A DNA stretch of 64,000 nucleotides from Podarcis raffonei (Eukaryota > Chordata > Lepidosauria > Squamata > Lacertidae): NCBI RefSeq assembly GCF_027172205.1, contig NC_070616.1, positions 15,800,001 to 15,864,000 of the forward strand, written 5' to 3'. This document shows positions 12,401 through 60,511 of this stretch, in pieces. Below the pieces are notes generated by a model, which was given only the letters and a program-made list of their open reading frames with translations, did no database searches and was not told where the DNA came from. Both the position numbers and the translations under genes were made by a program. Numbering within the stretch: position 1 is the stretch's first letter; each line of letters starts with the position of its first letter.

Positions 12401-15400
12401 CAACAATTCTATGAAAGGAGGAGGAGGAGGAGTGGGTGGTCGGTGTCAACATACTCCTTACCCCCCTTCTCCCACAGGCCCCCTCCCCCAGTGGCCTGTC
12501 CTCTACTTTGAGGTCCTCTCCTTGGACTACTGGCAAAGGTATCGCGTTGAAGGATACGGGTTTGTGGTCCTGCCGGATGTGCCAGGTAAGAAGGCACGGG
12601 GGGGGGGTGAAGTGAGGGGCCTCCCAACGAGCTGGTTTTGATGCCAGCTGTTTGCCATGCTCCCAACCGAAGCCAAGCTGGGGCAGATGGGAGTTGGGGA
12701 TCTAAAACAACTGGAGCAGTGGTTCCCAAACTTTTTCAGGCCACGGCCCCCATGGTCCAGTAAGCTCATCCCCAGGGCCCCCTATTTAGAAAAGCAATTT
12801 ACATCACCCGCTAAAGACGATAATAACACAATAAGATTCAAAACAGAAGCAATTCATTGCACATTTATTCGGCATCCAATTGAAACTCTATAGTTTATTT
12901 AGTTTAACAAAACTGATGAACTTGATCCAGTGATATCAGCTTTTCAAAATCTGACAGTAATTATGCCTCTCGCATTCCCCTGCCACTCCCTTGCCTCTTA
13001 GCGCTGCCCCCTCCCCCCCAGTAATCCCACCTCCCCAGTGGGTAGTACTATCCCCTTTGGGAACAAATGATCTGGAGGGCATCAGATTGCTCAAAGGCTG
13101 GCTTGAAGCAACCCAAGAGAGCTTCTGCCAGTCAGAGCAGGCGGTCCTGGGCGAAGCTGTCATTTTGCCTAACTTTGGTACCAGACGGCTTCAGTTGCCC
13201 ATTGTCTTTGTGCATGACTCAATTGCTCCCATTTCTATCCCACCTTTCCTCCAAGGAGCTTCAGGTGGCATAGATTGTTTTCCTTACAACCACCCTGTGA
13301 AGTGAGAGAAGCAGTGCCTGGCCCAAGATCCCCCAGTGGGTTATATATCACTGAGCTGGAATTTAAACCCTGGCCTCTTCCATATCATAGCCCAGCACTC
13401 TTTAACTGCGGCATCGCAGTAGTGGCATGTGGCTGGGCTCCATGCCCTAGTTCCTTGTGGCAATGCTCTCAGTGGTTGGTACTGCACATATGTGCATATA
13501 TGTGTTTGCTGACTGGCCCGTGCCCTTTTGAGGGACTGAATAACCGGTTACCCACTCCCAAATCTGCTGGCACAGGGGCTCACACCATTACAGCATCCAC
13601 TTGGCGTCCCATGGAGCTGGGAACCTTCTCAGAACTGCAGAGGTTTTTCATTGGGGGGTCGCCAGAGCTGGAGGACATGACCTATGCCAGAGTGCCTGGC
13701 ACCTTTACGGTGAGTACCCACACTTGGAAATAAGTCGGTATTTCTCTGCACCAACAAAATATAGCATTTCCTACTAGCCATGATAGGGACGCGGGTGGCA
13801 CTGTGGGTTAAACCACAGAGCCTAGGACTTGCCAATCAGAAGGTTGGCGGTTCGAATCCCCGCCACGGGGTGAGCTCCCGTTGCTCAGTCCCTGCTCCTG
13901 CCAACCTAGCAGTTCGAAAGCATGTCAAAGTGCAAGTAGATAAATAGGTACCGCTCTGGCGGGAAGGTAAACGGCATTTCCGTGTGCTGCTCTGGTTCGC
14001 CAGAAGCAGCTTAGTCATGCTGGCCACATGACCCGGAAGCTGTATGCCTGCTCCTTCGGCCAATAAAGCGAGATGAGTTCCGCAACCCCAGAGTTGGCCA
14101 CGACTGGACCTAATGGTCAGGGGTCCCTTTACCTTTACTAGCCATGATGACAGTGTTCATGAGAATATAAGACGAGCCTGCCGGATCAGGCCAATGTGGG
14201 CCCATCTAGTCCAGCATCCCCTTCCCATAGTGGCCAACCAGATGCCTCAATGGGGAGCTCACATGCAGGACCAGAGCACAGTAGCAGCCTGACCCAGCTG
14301 CCGACTCTTTGTATGCTCCTGTGTCATTGCCTGGGGGCATCCCCCTTCGGGGTTGGCTGGATGCTTGAGGAAGGCATGAGGAGGAGGGCTCCTGAGTAGG
14401 GGGTTGGGACAGAGGGGCTACCAAGACTTTCCCTGACCTGGGGCTCGTTCTCCCTGCAGGGTGATCGCCTGAGCCGGTTTGGCTTCCGCACCGAGACGAC
14501 AGGAAGCGTCACCTTCCGGCTGAACTGCCTGCAACAGTCCAAGTAAGCCACGGGTGCGGGTGCTGCCCCAGATTCTTTAGGTATTTCATAGAATTATAGA
14601 ACTGTAGAGCTGGGAGGGACCTCCGAGGGATATCCAGCTCCACCCTCTGCAATGCAGAAATCACAGCTCATGTGAATCAAAAACCTCATGTGAAGGTCCA
14701 CAACCTTCTGAGGTTGTCCGTTCCACTGTTGAACAGTTCTCAAAGTCAGAAAGTTTTCCCTGATGCTTGTTTAGTTATTGCACTTCTATCCCAGTCTTTT
14801 TCTCTGAGGAGCTCAAGGTGGCATACATGGTTCTCCTCTGCTTCCTCATTTAATCCCCCACAATAACCCTGTGGGGTAGGCTAGGCTGAGGGAGGCAGCA
14901 ATTGTCCCAAGGTCACCCAGTGAGCTTCCTGGCTGAGTGGGGATTGGAACCCTGGTCTCTCCCAGACCATATTCCTACCCTCCAACTCCTACAGCACCCT
15001 CTGGGCCTCTCTGCCTGGCCCTGCTGCATCAGACCAAGGTGAGGCCATTCTGCCCACCACAGTGTAGCCCTTGGGCTGTCTGTCAGGCAAAGAACAAGAT
15101 AGAGCCTGTGTACAAAAGCTGCCCAGGCAAGCAGTTGGCTCTTACTTCAGCACTTCTGACTGCACAGCTTCAGGAGGGTTGGAAGTTGGCATTTAGAGCC
15201 AGTGTGGTGTAGCAGTTAGAGTGTCAGACTAGGACCAAGGAGACCAGGGTTCAAATCCCCACTTGGCCATGAAGCTCACTGGATGACTGTGGGAGCCGGT
15301 CATTGCCCCTCAGCCTAACCTACCTTGCAAGGTTGTTGTAAGGATAAAGCTCATTGTAGGAAATGTAGCATGCTGCTGCTGATAATACTAAAATAATTTA

Positions 15401-16307
15401 GGAGTGCAGGACCAGCCACATGCCACCCACAACTCTTCCTCTTGGCACTCATCTCCGTTGGCATTCACCACCTCACATCCTGCTCCAAGGCAGTTATGGT
15501 ACCTCCCTTCTTAGGAACCTTCAAGATGCACAAGGTGTTGGGTGGGGTGTGCATATTTGTTCTGACCCTCCTCTTCCACCAGAGCCTTCCTGGACTCCAG
15601 CTCCATGAGGAAGCGTATGCAGAGCGTCCTGGACCGGTTGGGCAACTTCGGCCAGCAAGGCTCTCTCTACAATGTCCTGGGTGAGGAGGGAGAGCTGGAA
15701 GGGGGGGCAAGTGTTGGGGTGTTCCTTTGGGGGGAACCTCAGTCCAGTTTCCATGCTAAATAGCCCTATTTATAGAATAATGGATTTGGAAGGCACCCAA
15801 GGGGCATCTTGTCCAACCCCCTGCCACTCAGCTGTGGCTCTTTCCTTCTCAGGCGGGTAACATGCTTTTGAAGCCCTGAGGCTGCGGTCCTCTACACACT
15901 TCCCTGGGAGTAAGTCCCATTGAACTCATTTGGGATTTCTTCTGAGGAGAGAGAAAGAGAGAGGGTGGTGATTGCACTTCCTATTGTATCTTCAAATGAT
16001 TAACTTAAAATACCCAAAAATAATAGAATATATGGCTGTCCTTTTTTTACTTGGGTTCATTTATTTTCTGATGGCACTATTTGAATGATGGGTCACAAAG
16101 TGTAGAGCCTGCCTAGTCTAGAATTGCAGGCAGAGAAGGTGCTGTGGGGCACAAACCAGCTGCCCAGACTGAACACGCTCCTTCTCCGCTCTCCATCTTC
16201 TCAATTTTGCAGAGGCTTTCCAGAGGGCCCGGCACCGGATGCAGGAGGCCCGAGAGAGCCTCCCCCAGGACCTGATCCACACTTCCGCCTCCAACCTCCA
16301 GCTGTGA
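3442..16307 (+). CDS. MKS1: Meckel syndrome type 1 protein, B9 domain, 18 coding exons
   Basis: MKS1 is a B9-domain protein of the MKS complex in the ciliary transition zone, which gates membrane proteins and supports cilium formation and Hedgehog signalling. Exons: 3442-3521, 4544-4662, 5558-5625, 6002-6157, 6484-6581, 6711-6839, 7196-7300, 8031-8139, 8435-8491, 8635-8677, 9656-9718, 10273-10343, 11750-11819, 12478-12585, 13576-13709, 14460-14542, 15583-15680, 16213-16307. All junctions are GT-AG and phases agree; the sum is 1,686 bp, or 561 residues plus stop. The protein starts M-A-E-T-V-W, as in human MKS1. Recognised blocks include [18 protein letters not shown] (exons 3-4), WEPSEEF and NNHVINTP (exon 6), and [13 protein letters not shown] (exon 7). 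The B9 (C2-like) domain spans roughly residues 310-445 in exons 10-14, with QLSGVTQTC and [11 protein letters not shown]. The [12 protein letters not shown] motif lies close to the C-terminus. No broken exon was seen. Out-of-frame ATGs at 3362 and 3410 precede the chosen start. Confidence 0.96.
4145..4440 (-). mobile_element. tRNA-Ala-like SINE, two adjacent pieces
   Basis: The plus strand carries ccgagtcagaccaatggccc, then ctgactggcagcagctctcc, then a degenerate box region. This is the reverse complement of the SINE at 43764-43955. A second piece follows at about 4370. Confidence 0.55.
4832..5095 (+). mobile_element. tRNA-derived SINE with (CTT)n tail
   Basis: The tRNA-like head runs from ccagtgtggtg through an altered B box (gggtttgcgtctccgctcc). 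A core with ctgctgggtgaccttgggct follows, and the tail is a ttc/tcc simple repeat. This arrangement is a common squamate SINE type. The internal RNA polymerase III promoter remnant should not be read as a tRNA gene. Confidence 0.75.
5215..5535 (+). mobile_element. L2-type LINE fragment, ends beside MKS1 exon 3
   Basis: The translation includes [12 protein letters not shown] and L-H-W-L, matching the C-terminal part of L2-type reverse transcriptases. It matches the longer copy at 51270-51835. It ends about 23 bp before exon 3 of MKS1, so it supplies much of the upstream acceptor environment. Confidence 0.75.
5640..5990. other. MKS1 intron 3, AT-rich, nothing recognised
   Basis: This is AT-rich intronic sequence with aataaattgag near 5899. 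It may be decayed LINE 3' UTR. No gene or clear repeat family could be assigned. Confidence 0.3.
7320..7750. other. MKS1 intron 7, AT-rich unassigned sequence
   Basis: AT-rich unique sequence with a short poly-G tract near 7470. No coding content or known repeat was seen. Confidence 0.3.
7752..7905 (+). mobile_element. CR1 LINE 3' end
   Basis: The sense-orientation 3' end carries gattcctgcattgcaggggg followed by ttggactaaatt. This is the reverse complement of the antisense copies. A second sense fragment lies at 8815-8885 and a third at 12340-12415. Confidence 0.7.
9030..9425. mobile_element. hAT-type nonautonomous element, old copy
   Basis: The right end reads cgctttaagaaccactg, matching the terminal motif of the hAT elements at 12717 and 61233. 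The left end was not delimited. This is AT-rich internal sequence without coding capacity. Confidence 0.4.
10905..11155 (+). mobile_element. CR1-type LINE 3' segment
   Basis: The segment covers the gctgtaaaaggattaggcag block, the nearby gactatcaatggctactaac and the following gcatctggttggccaca. It belongs to the same family as copies at 23780 (reverse), 35735 and 58590. Confidence 0.65.
11215..11592 (-). mobile_element. L1 LINE ORF2 C-terminal fragment
   Basis: On the minus strand the frame reads like [20 protein letters not shown]-, then an L-I-R-E-K stretch and W-K-F-L-M-D-F-L. This is the conserved C-terminal part of squamate L1 ORF2. It is 5' truncated and sits in MKS1 intron 12. Confidence 0.8.
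12717..13069. mobile_element. hAT nonautonomous DNA transposon with 8-bp target duplication
   Basis: The left end is CAGTGGTTCCCAAAC and the right end is CTTTGGGAACAAATG, an imperfect inverted repeat. Flanks are aactggag (12709-12716) and atctggag (13070-13077), an 8-bp duplication with one difference, diagnostic of hAT. There is no transposase. It lies in MKS1 intron 14. Confidence 0.85.
13230..13400 (-). mobile_element. tRNA-headed SINE, partial
   Basis: The plus strand runs from ctatcccacctttcctccaa through ggtggcatag to a degenerate head (tttaaaccctggcc). It matches copies at 14765, 22440, 29485, 34025, 44400 and 45670 in the same orientation. Confidence 0.6.
13785..14136 (+). mobile_element. 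Squamate tRNA-derived SINE, about 350 bp, complete
   Basis: The element begins with a tRNA-like head (gggtggcactgtgggttaaa, B box ggttcgaatcccc) and ends at ggtcaggggtccctttacct. It is flanked by a perfect 12-bp target duplication ACTAGCCATGAT (13773-13784 and 14137-14148). The same family occurs inverted at 35368-35715 and 49518-49860. The head contains RNA polymerase III A and B box remnants. It sits in MKS1 intron 15. Confidence 0.9.
14155..14370 (-). mobile_element. CR1-type LINE 3' segment
   Basis: The segment runs from cggatcaggccaatgtgggc through catctagtccagcatcc to agtggccaaccagatgcc. This is the reverse complement of the copies at 10905 and 35735. Confidence 0.65.
14585..14775 (-). 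mobile_element. CR1 LINE 3' end
   Basis: It carries the standard tagaattatagaactgtaga / tgggagggacc signature followed by gttgtccgttccactgttga. Confidence 0.8.
14776..14975 (-). mobile_element. tRNA-headed SINE
   Basis: The plus strand runs from ctatcccagtctttttctct, with caaggtggcatacatggttc, to cccagtgagcttcctggctg and ggaaccctggtctc. This is the reversed tRNA-like head. Confidence 0.7.
15195..15365 (+). mobile_element. tRNA-headed SINE, sense copy
   Basis: The head agccagtgtggtgtagcagt, then tagagtgtcagactagga and B box ggttcaaatcccc, is followed by the core catgaagctcactgg. The head matches that described for Sauria SINEs. It lies in MKS1 intron 16. Confidence 0.75.
15772..15862 (-). 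mobile_element. CR1 LINE 3' end fragment
   Basis: The stretch around agaataatggatttggaagg and catcttgtccaacccc is a short antisense CR1 3' end just after exon 17. Confidence 0.6.
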
Positions 16308-17505
16308 GGAGAGAAGTCTCTGGTGACCCCTAATGGCAGCCCTGGCTCCTCCCACTCCCTTGTGGAAGGAGGAGTCTGTGAGAAGGCCCGCCCCGCCTCA
16401 CATCACAACTGGGCTTTCTTTGTGTTGAGTGAATCCTGAGCCCAGGCAGTGGCAGCAGGGGGGCTCTGGTTGTCTGGAGGGCATGTCCTGTGGCTTCCTT
16501 GCACTCTAGCCCTGAATCCCTCCTTCGAGCATCCACGAAATGCATCCAAGAAAAGCCACATCTCCTCATCCAGCAATCACCAGCAGGACTTCTCCACCCC
16601 TCCATTAAACTCGCAGGATGGGCGGGAATTCTCAGGAGAGGGAACACAGCGCCCCTCCCCCCTCGCAAAAGCGGAGTTGTTTCATCCATGCCTTGAAGAT
16701 CAGAATCGAACTCGGCCGCAGCAGCAGCATCAGAGGAAGCCCTGCTCACAGAATGGTAGAGTTGGAAGGGACCCAGAGGGTCATCTAGTCCAACCCGCTC
16801 AAAACCCACCACCGAAGCCCAGCCGCAAAAACTTTGCAAGCCAAAATTGACAGCTATGAAAGAAACAGACTCTGAGGAGCTGGCCAAGATCAGGGTCCTT
16901 CTCCTCTTTGACGGTGATTTATGCAAGAGGCAGAGAGTGCCACTCTTTTAGGCTCCTGTCTCCACATTTTGTGGCAGCATCTCTGGTGGTCCTGCAGAAA
17001 TCCCAACCCTGAAACAACATTTTGTTATTTGAATTGGCCTTTGGTCTGATCATAAGCAAGGCCAGTTTTAGTGTTAAGGGTGAGGGGGAATATATTTTAT
17101 TCTCTTCCAGTTGCCAGCCTGTGTATATAATATTTTGTTAACATTATTGTTCTGTATGTCTGGGGCAGGGGACAATTGAAAGCAGGCCTCCCCCAACCTG
17201 GCGCCCTCCTGGGGTCACTGGACTCTTAACTCCCATCAGCTGAAGCCAGGTTGGTTGGGGGTTGATGGGAGTATCACCATCACAGCAGGGGCTGATGGGA
17301 GTTGGAGTCCAAAGCATCCAGAGAGCCACCAGGTTGGTAGTGAAGCTGCTTTAAAGGAATGGTGGCAATGCAATAATATTTTATATTGTAGCAGAACCGT
17401 ATGCAGAAGTGGTTTCTCTGTTTTCTAATGACAAAAGAACAGATTAAACCGCACTAAGGTACTGAAACCCAGAGTATTTCAATAAAACCATCTCCCTTCC
17501 ATTTG
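16308..17505 (+). other. MKS1: MKS1 3' UTR and polyadenylation signal
   Basis: The non-coding sequence after the TGA at 16305-16307 runs to an AATAAA at 17481-17486. It contains a short antisense CR1 3' fragment (16750-16800) and a degenerate palindromic MITE (about 17190-17340), so the UTR has taken up transposon sequence. The UTR end is inferred from the hexamer only. Confidence 0.65.
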
Positions 17506-18055
17506 GACATTTTTGCTGGTCTGCCATCCTGATCCTCTTTGCTATCCCAGATTTAGCATGAACTCTGGAGCCTCCAGTCGGCTCCAAATCCAGGATCCTG
17601 TTTCATGGGACCGTGCAAGTAGGAGAGGAGGGGTCTGCCCTTTTCTGGGGGGCCATACCCATTTCCCCAGGATGCCCCAGGATGCTCTTCCCAGGGATGG
17701 GTTCCTCTGAGCAGACCATCTCAGTGATGTCACAGAGCCTCCTGGGTGTTGCTGTTCCGTGAGCCAAGGCCACCCTGAGCTTGTCACTTGAGGTCACTTT
17801 TCCTGCCGGCTCACCTTCACTCTCAGCTTCCTTCTCATTACAAAGTGAGCTGGAGGGGATCTCGAGGCCCCTTTCATGGAGAGGGAGGGAGCCTAGTTCA
17901 TTCTTTTGTAGTGAGGAAATCCTCTAGTTTGCCATCCCTGGGACTTGATTGCTTGAGCAATCCACCAGTCAGCATTAAGATGGGTAGCATCTCCAGGCGG
18001 GAATGTGTGTGAATTGGTTTTGCGCATATTGACTAACTGGGGATGGCTAGATAGA
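17506..18055. other. Intergenic stretch after MKS1, nothing recognised
   Basis: Unique, moderately GC-rich sequence without a convincing exon or repeat. The missing first exon of the MROH gene could lie anywhere between here and 21640, but none could be picked with confidence. Confidence 0.3.
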
Positions 18056-19120
18056 TAACAGAATCATAGAATTGTAGAGTTGGAAGGGACCCCGGGGATC
18101 ACCTAGTACAAACCCCTGCAATGCAGAAATCTCAACTAGATCATATATGACAGATGACCACCACCCTACCTCCACTTAAAAACCTGTCATGTGAGTCTGT
18201 TCTACTGTCAAACAGCCCTTACTGTCAGAAAGTTATTCCTCATGCTTAGTTGGAATCTCCTTTCTTGTAACTTGAAGCCATTGATTCGGGTCCTAGCCTC
18301 CGGAGCAGGAGAAAACAAGCTTGCTCCATCCTCCATGTGACAGCCCTTTAGATTTTTGAAGATGGCTATCATATCTCCTTTCAGTCTCCTCTGTCCCAGG
18401 CTAAATATACCCAGCTCCTTCAAACGTTCCTCAGAAGACCTAGTTTCCAGACCACTGATCATCTTGGTTGCCCTCCTCTGCACACGTTCCAGCTTGTCAA
18501 CACCCTTCTTAAATTGTGGTGCCCAGAACTGGACACAGTACTCCAGGTGTGCTCTGACCAAGGCAGAATTACTTCCTTAGACCTGGACACTATATTTCTG
18601 TTGATGCAGCCTAGAACAGCATTAGCTTTTTGTTGTTGCTGCTGCATCAAACTGTTAACTCATGTTAAGCTTTTGGTCCACTAAGACCCCCTAGGTCCTT
18701 TTATGTACTACTGGCAATCCAAATATCCTTCATCTTCTATTTGTTCAGCTGGGTCTTCCTGCCTAAGTGCAGAACATTACAGTTGTCCCTATTGAAATCC
18801 ATTTTGTTAGTTTTGGCCAAGTTCTCAAATCTGTTACAGTCATATTGAATCCTGATTCTGTCCTCAGCAGCATTGGTTACCCCTCCCAGTTTGGTGTCAT
18901 CTGCAAATTTGATGAGCATCCCCTCAATACCTTTATCCAATAAATAGATAGCAATTTCACTCTTCAGCTTAAATCTTTGCAAGAAAAAGTGGCTTGATTT
19001 CTTCCTCTGTCCCTCACCTCCTCCACCACAAGAGACCTTTGCTGTGCTGTGGGACCATTTGAATGTAGACCTTTCTATTTCCAGTTTGAGTCTCGTCCCC
19101 CCAGTACACACAAGCAAGAT
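18056..19120 (-). mobile_element. CR1 LINE with reverse transcriptase remnants (longest copy)
   Basis: The minus-strand frame at 18208-18561 encodes a clear CR1 segment, including [14 protein letters not shown] and [11 protein letters not shown] further frame at 18737-18950 contains K-F-A-D-D-T-K-L-G-G, the reverse-transcriptase catalytic FADD box of CR1. The 3' end at 18056 has the usual gaatcatagaattgtagag signature. The element is 5' truncated at about 19120 and its frame is interrupted between the two segments, so it is dead. Confidence 0.93.
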
Positions 19121-19184
19121 GTCGCCATATAAGTTGGTCTGTGCCAGTGGCCAGGGGTCAATTTCTGCCCTTAGCTTCTGTTAA

Positions 19185-19560
19185 GAATCTGTGAACATAT
19201 GAAGAACCCTGCAGGATCGGGCCAATGGGGGCCCATCTAGTCCAGCATCCTGTTCTCACAGTAGCCAATCAGATGCCCGAGCAGAAGAGCTGGTATTATT
19301 TAGTATCTGGTGTTTGGAGGTAGAATACAACCATCATGGCTAGTAGCCATTGATAACCATGACTCCATGAATTTATCCAGTTCTCTTTTAAATCCATCCA
19401 AGTTGATGGCCATCACCATCTCCTGTGGTAGGGAGTTCCACAGTTTAACATCGTGGTGTATGAAGACGGACTTTCTTTTGCCTGTTCCAAATCTCCCAAT
19501 ATCCGGCTTCACTGGATAGCCCCGAGTCCTAGATTTACAAGAGAGGAAAGGAAATGTCTC
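19185..19560 (-). mobile_element. CR1-type LINE 3' coding segment
   Basis: The minus-strand frame reads L-W-N-S-L-P-Q-E-M-V-M-A then N-L-D-G-F-K-R-E-L-D-K-F-M-E. This is the family's protein end, followed by the untranslated part toward 19185. Confidence 0.85.
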
Positions 19561-20024
19561 CCTGTCACTTGGAGAACCTGGGGCTTCTTTGGAGGGGAGG
19601 GGAGTGGGGTATGCCTGCCCCTTCCCAGATGCCTTGTGACTTCCAATGGGGCTGACACCAGGTGTGCCAGTTGATGGCTTCTGGCTTCCATGGGGCTGCT
19701 GGTGGGATTTTGCATGGTCTTGGAGATATGTATTGGGAGTCTCAACATTCATAACCTGTGTGTGTTTGTAAGGGCAAGTTGCAATTGTTGAGCATTTCAT
19801 CTTGGGACAGAAAACACAGAGCAGAAGGCATATAAGGGCATGACTGACGAGGGAGAATCATCTAATGAAGGTAAGGGACTTGGGCAGTTTGTGAAATATA
19901 TATATACACAGAGAGAAAGAGAGAGTATGTATATATAGTATAAATATAGTAATTCAGGGCCACCTTCAATCACAACTTCCAAGGGATCCAATGCAACTTT
20001 TTGCCCTTGTCTTTGCCTTTCATG

Positions 20025-20100
20025 CAATTGTAGAGTTGGAACAGACCCCAGAGGGTCATCTGGTCTAACCCCCTGCAATGCAAGAATCATTTTGTTCCCT
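20025..20100 (-). mobile_element. CR1 LINE 3' end fragment
   Basis: It reads gcaattgtagagttggaaca then catctggtctaaccccctgc. A short, antisense copy. Confidence 0.7.
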
Positions 20101-20234
20101 GTGCATTCTGTAGGGATGCCACTCGCTATACCTCGTTCCCAAAGATCACCGCTTTGATTGCACCTTAAAAAGATATGTTGATCTTGCACTATTTCCCAGC
20201 AACATAAATAGTACAGTGTGCAAGTTCTCCCTAA

Positions 20235-20335
20235 ATCAGACTTTGTCAACATGGTGCACTCCATATGGTTTGGACTACAACAACCAGCAGCCCCAACTAA
20301 TAGGGCCTAATAGTGTGGTGAAGGGGCTGATGGGC
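20235..20335. mobile_element. Degenerate MITE fragment
   Basis: It reads around tggtgcactccatatggttt and ggactacaacaaccagcagc, resembling one arm of the palindromic hAT MITE family in this window. Confidence 0.35.
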
Positions 20336-20499
20336 TATGCTTGCGGGGGCTGAATAAAAACAACGGAGAAGGAAAAAAGTTTAAAACTAAGCATGAATAA
20401 ACCATTGCAGGAGATGTGCTCTTAATTGCTTGCATAAGCCTGACAGAATAAAAATGTTTTCAGCGAGCGTTTAAAAGTTGGCACAGAATACAACCGCTG

Positions 20500-20650
20500 G
20501 TTCTTCCTATGTCTTTCCCTAACCCTGAGAGGGAAGTTAGACTGAGAGACAGAAACTGGCCCCAAAATCACCCAGTGAGCTTCGTAGCTGCACGGGGATT
20601 TGAACCCTGGTCTCCCTGGTCATAGCCTGACATGAACACTTGTAGAGGTC
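20500..20650 (-). mobile_element. tRNA-headed SINE, partial
   Basis: It carries cacccagtgagcttcgtagc followed by gggatttgaaccctggtctc, the inverted tRNA-like head. Confidence 0.55.
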
Positions 20651-20896
20651 CTTCTCATTTACCCCTTCTGCTCCTCTTATGTGGCTCTTTTGTCCTGCCT
20701 TCGCCACCCTCTAGAATATGACTCCTAAGTGGTCTCCAAAGGAACAGCCAAGGGGAACATGCCCCTTTGGGTCAAAAAAAGGGGTCGCCACCCCCCTGCT
20801 TGAAAAAATGTAGTGTTTTTCTGCTCACTGCAGCAAGAGGCAAACAGTTATGATGAGAGCTGTAAATCAGGAATGCTTCACGTGTGGTCCTCAGCA

Positions 20897-21055
20897 TAGA
20901 ATCCTAGAATTGTAGAGACCCCAAGGGTCATCTAGTCCAACCCCCAGTGATGCAGGGATCACAGCTAAAGAATCCCTCAGGCGACCATCTAACCTCTGTT
21001 GAAAAACCTCCAATGAAGGAGGTTCCAAAGTAGTCCGTTCCACTGTGAACATGTG
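20897..21055 (-). mobile_element. CR1 LINE 3' end
   Basis: It reads catagaatcctagaattgta, then ccccaagggtcatctagtcc and cctccaatgaaggaggttcc. A standard antisense copy. Confidence 0.8.
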
Positions 21056-21099
21056 ATTGGACTCCAGCTCCCATCACCCTGGTCGTTGGCCATGCTATT

Positions 21100-21472
21100 T
21101 GTTAGGCCTGAGAGGAGATGCAGCTCATCAACATCTGTATGGCCCCAGCTGTAAACAGCACTCAACTTTCCCCTTGTTCCTTTAAAAGGGTGCTGAGTGG
21201 ATTTCATGCTCTTTATTCAGCTCATAGTGGTGAGGAGGAATGGCAGTTCCCCCAGAATGACTTATTTATATACATTATTTGCACAATGCGCCCCACGTGA
21301 TTGGCTAATTCCGGGATTCACCTGTAGGCCAATCAGGTTGCAGATTCACTTCTACCTGGAGCTGGATTGGGTGGCTCCTGTGGACCAATCAGACTGCTGC
21401 ATTCTGAATCCTATTGTTCTAGGACCAATCAGACTGCTGCCTTTTGGATCCTATTCAACTCAGTACATAACA
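21100..21472 (-). mobile_element. Solo LTR (endogenous retrovirus-like), antisense to the MROH gene
   Basis: On the minus strand it runs TGTTATGTACTGAG to GCCTAACA, a TG...CA-bounded block of 373 bp. It carries several ATTGG/CCAAT boxes, a TATA-like gtatataaat and an AATAAA in the order U3-R-U5. No internal region is attached, so it is a solo LTR fossil. It looks whole. No clear target duplication was seen. It ends about 180 bp upstream of the first recognised MROH exon, so its CCAAT boxes should not be read as the gene's promoter without evidence. Confidence 0.75.
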
Positions 21473-21651
21473 GGTGCAGAGAGTTTTCACCAGACTTTGC
21501 ACACACGCTCATTGCTTGCTGGCAACGAGGTCTAGAACCTTGAATCCGCCTAGGCCTTCGGAAGTGCCACCTCCCTGCAGAACGTTGGGCAAGCTATCGT
21601 GATTCTTGTCAGCCTGGTGGGTTGCTGCAGCCTCCTCCGTCCCCTACTCAG

Positions 21652-59518
<37,867 letters not shown>

Positions 59519-60060
59519 GGGGGAAGCCTTGGAAAGCAGAAATATATATCTATCTCCCCTTTTACGACTGGTGTCTCCTTCAGGCTGAGGGTAAAGTGGC
59601 AACCTCTTGCTGGCTTAATCCTCCTATCTAGAGACTTAGCACGGCAGAGAGCGTTATGGGGGCCCCATGGGGAACACTGAAGTGGGAATCCCACAAGGAG
59701 GTCTCAGCTCAGGAAGAGAACAGAACATGCCAAAAGGAGGGCTACCCTTCCACCAGAACCTCCTATCCCTGTTGACTTCAGCTTCACTGGCCCCAATTTG
59801 CCACAAGCACAGAATTGGGGAGCTCAGGAAGGTGCACCCTCTGGGATTCCAAGGACAAGCTGGGGAATGGGGTGAATGGCCCAGGAAAACCTGGATTGGG
59901 GCCAGGAATCGGAGGGCTGCCAGCTGTTCAGATCCACCTTTGTCTCCTACTTTCCCTGTGAGATCCCCCCCCCTTGTTCAGCATTTTCTCTGGCACACAC
60001 CCCACTTTGGCCTGGCTGGCCCCAAACAGATGGATAAGTGTCGGCCTTGTCCACAGAATT
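59519..60060. other. 3' end of the MROH gene and spacer
   Basis: This is non-repetitive sequence between the MROH stop codon and the CR1 fragment. No canonical AATAAA is visible; aatata near 59541 followed by ggtgtctcc is the best candidate for 3' processing. Confidence 0.35.
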
Positions 60061-60142
60061 CATAGAATCCTAGATCCATAGGGTTGGAAGGGGTCTGGGG
60101 GGGTCATCTAATCCAGCCCCCTACAATGTAGGAATTGCAGCT
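60060..60142 (-). mobile_element. CR1 LINE 3' end fragment
   Basis: It reads tcatagaatcctagatccat, then gggttggaaggggtctgggg and catctaatccagcccc. Confidence 0.8.
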
Positions 60143-60453
60143 TGCCTGGCACCTGCTAGTGGCTTGTCGTCCTATTTTTATTATTCTCCTCCTCCATGTG
60201 GGACAACTTTCCTTCCCAGAGGTTGTGCCAGCTTCAAAACAGGTGAGGGAGCTCTGGCTGTGGGTCAGATGCAACAGACAGGGGTTCCCCTATCTGCAGC
60301 CCACCAACTTCTCCCCTGGCCCCCATTTTCTCTGCATGTAGCACAGAAGCCAGACGAGCTCCCCCTCCCTTCAAGAAGGGGTCGGGCGGCTCCATTTCCC
60401 TGCTATGCCCCCTGCAAGTAAAGTCAGGGGCTACTCCGTTTCTGAAGAAAATA

Positions 60454-60459
60454 TTTATT
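60454..60459 (-). terminator. Polyadenylation signal of the minus-strand gene
   Basis: AATAAA on the minus strand, about 53 bp after the stop codon of the minus-strand gene. The expected cleavage site is near 60435. Confidence 0.65.
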
Positions 60460-60511
60460 CTCTCAGCTGTATAAAGGTGGAGGAGGAGGAGGAGTAGGAG
60501 GAGTTTGGTCA

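Noticed and set aside
13785-13870. tRNA genes (here and at the heads of other SINEs)
   Set aside because: The tRNA-like parts are SINE heads with changed stems and attached SINE bodies.
16330-16926. A 198-codon minus-strand frame
   Set aside because: It is antisense to the MKS1 3' UTR and includes a CR1 fragment. No family resemblance.
18208-18561. A minus-strand frame as a host gene
   Set aside because: It encodes a CR1 LINE protein segment.
21299-21435. A cluster of CCAAT/ATTGG boxes as the MROH promoter
   Set aside because: The cluster is inside an antisense solo LTR.
17506-21640. A first exon for the MROH gene
   Set aside because: Several ATG frames exist, but none combines a start, a matching donor phase and family resemblance.
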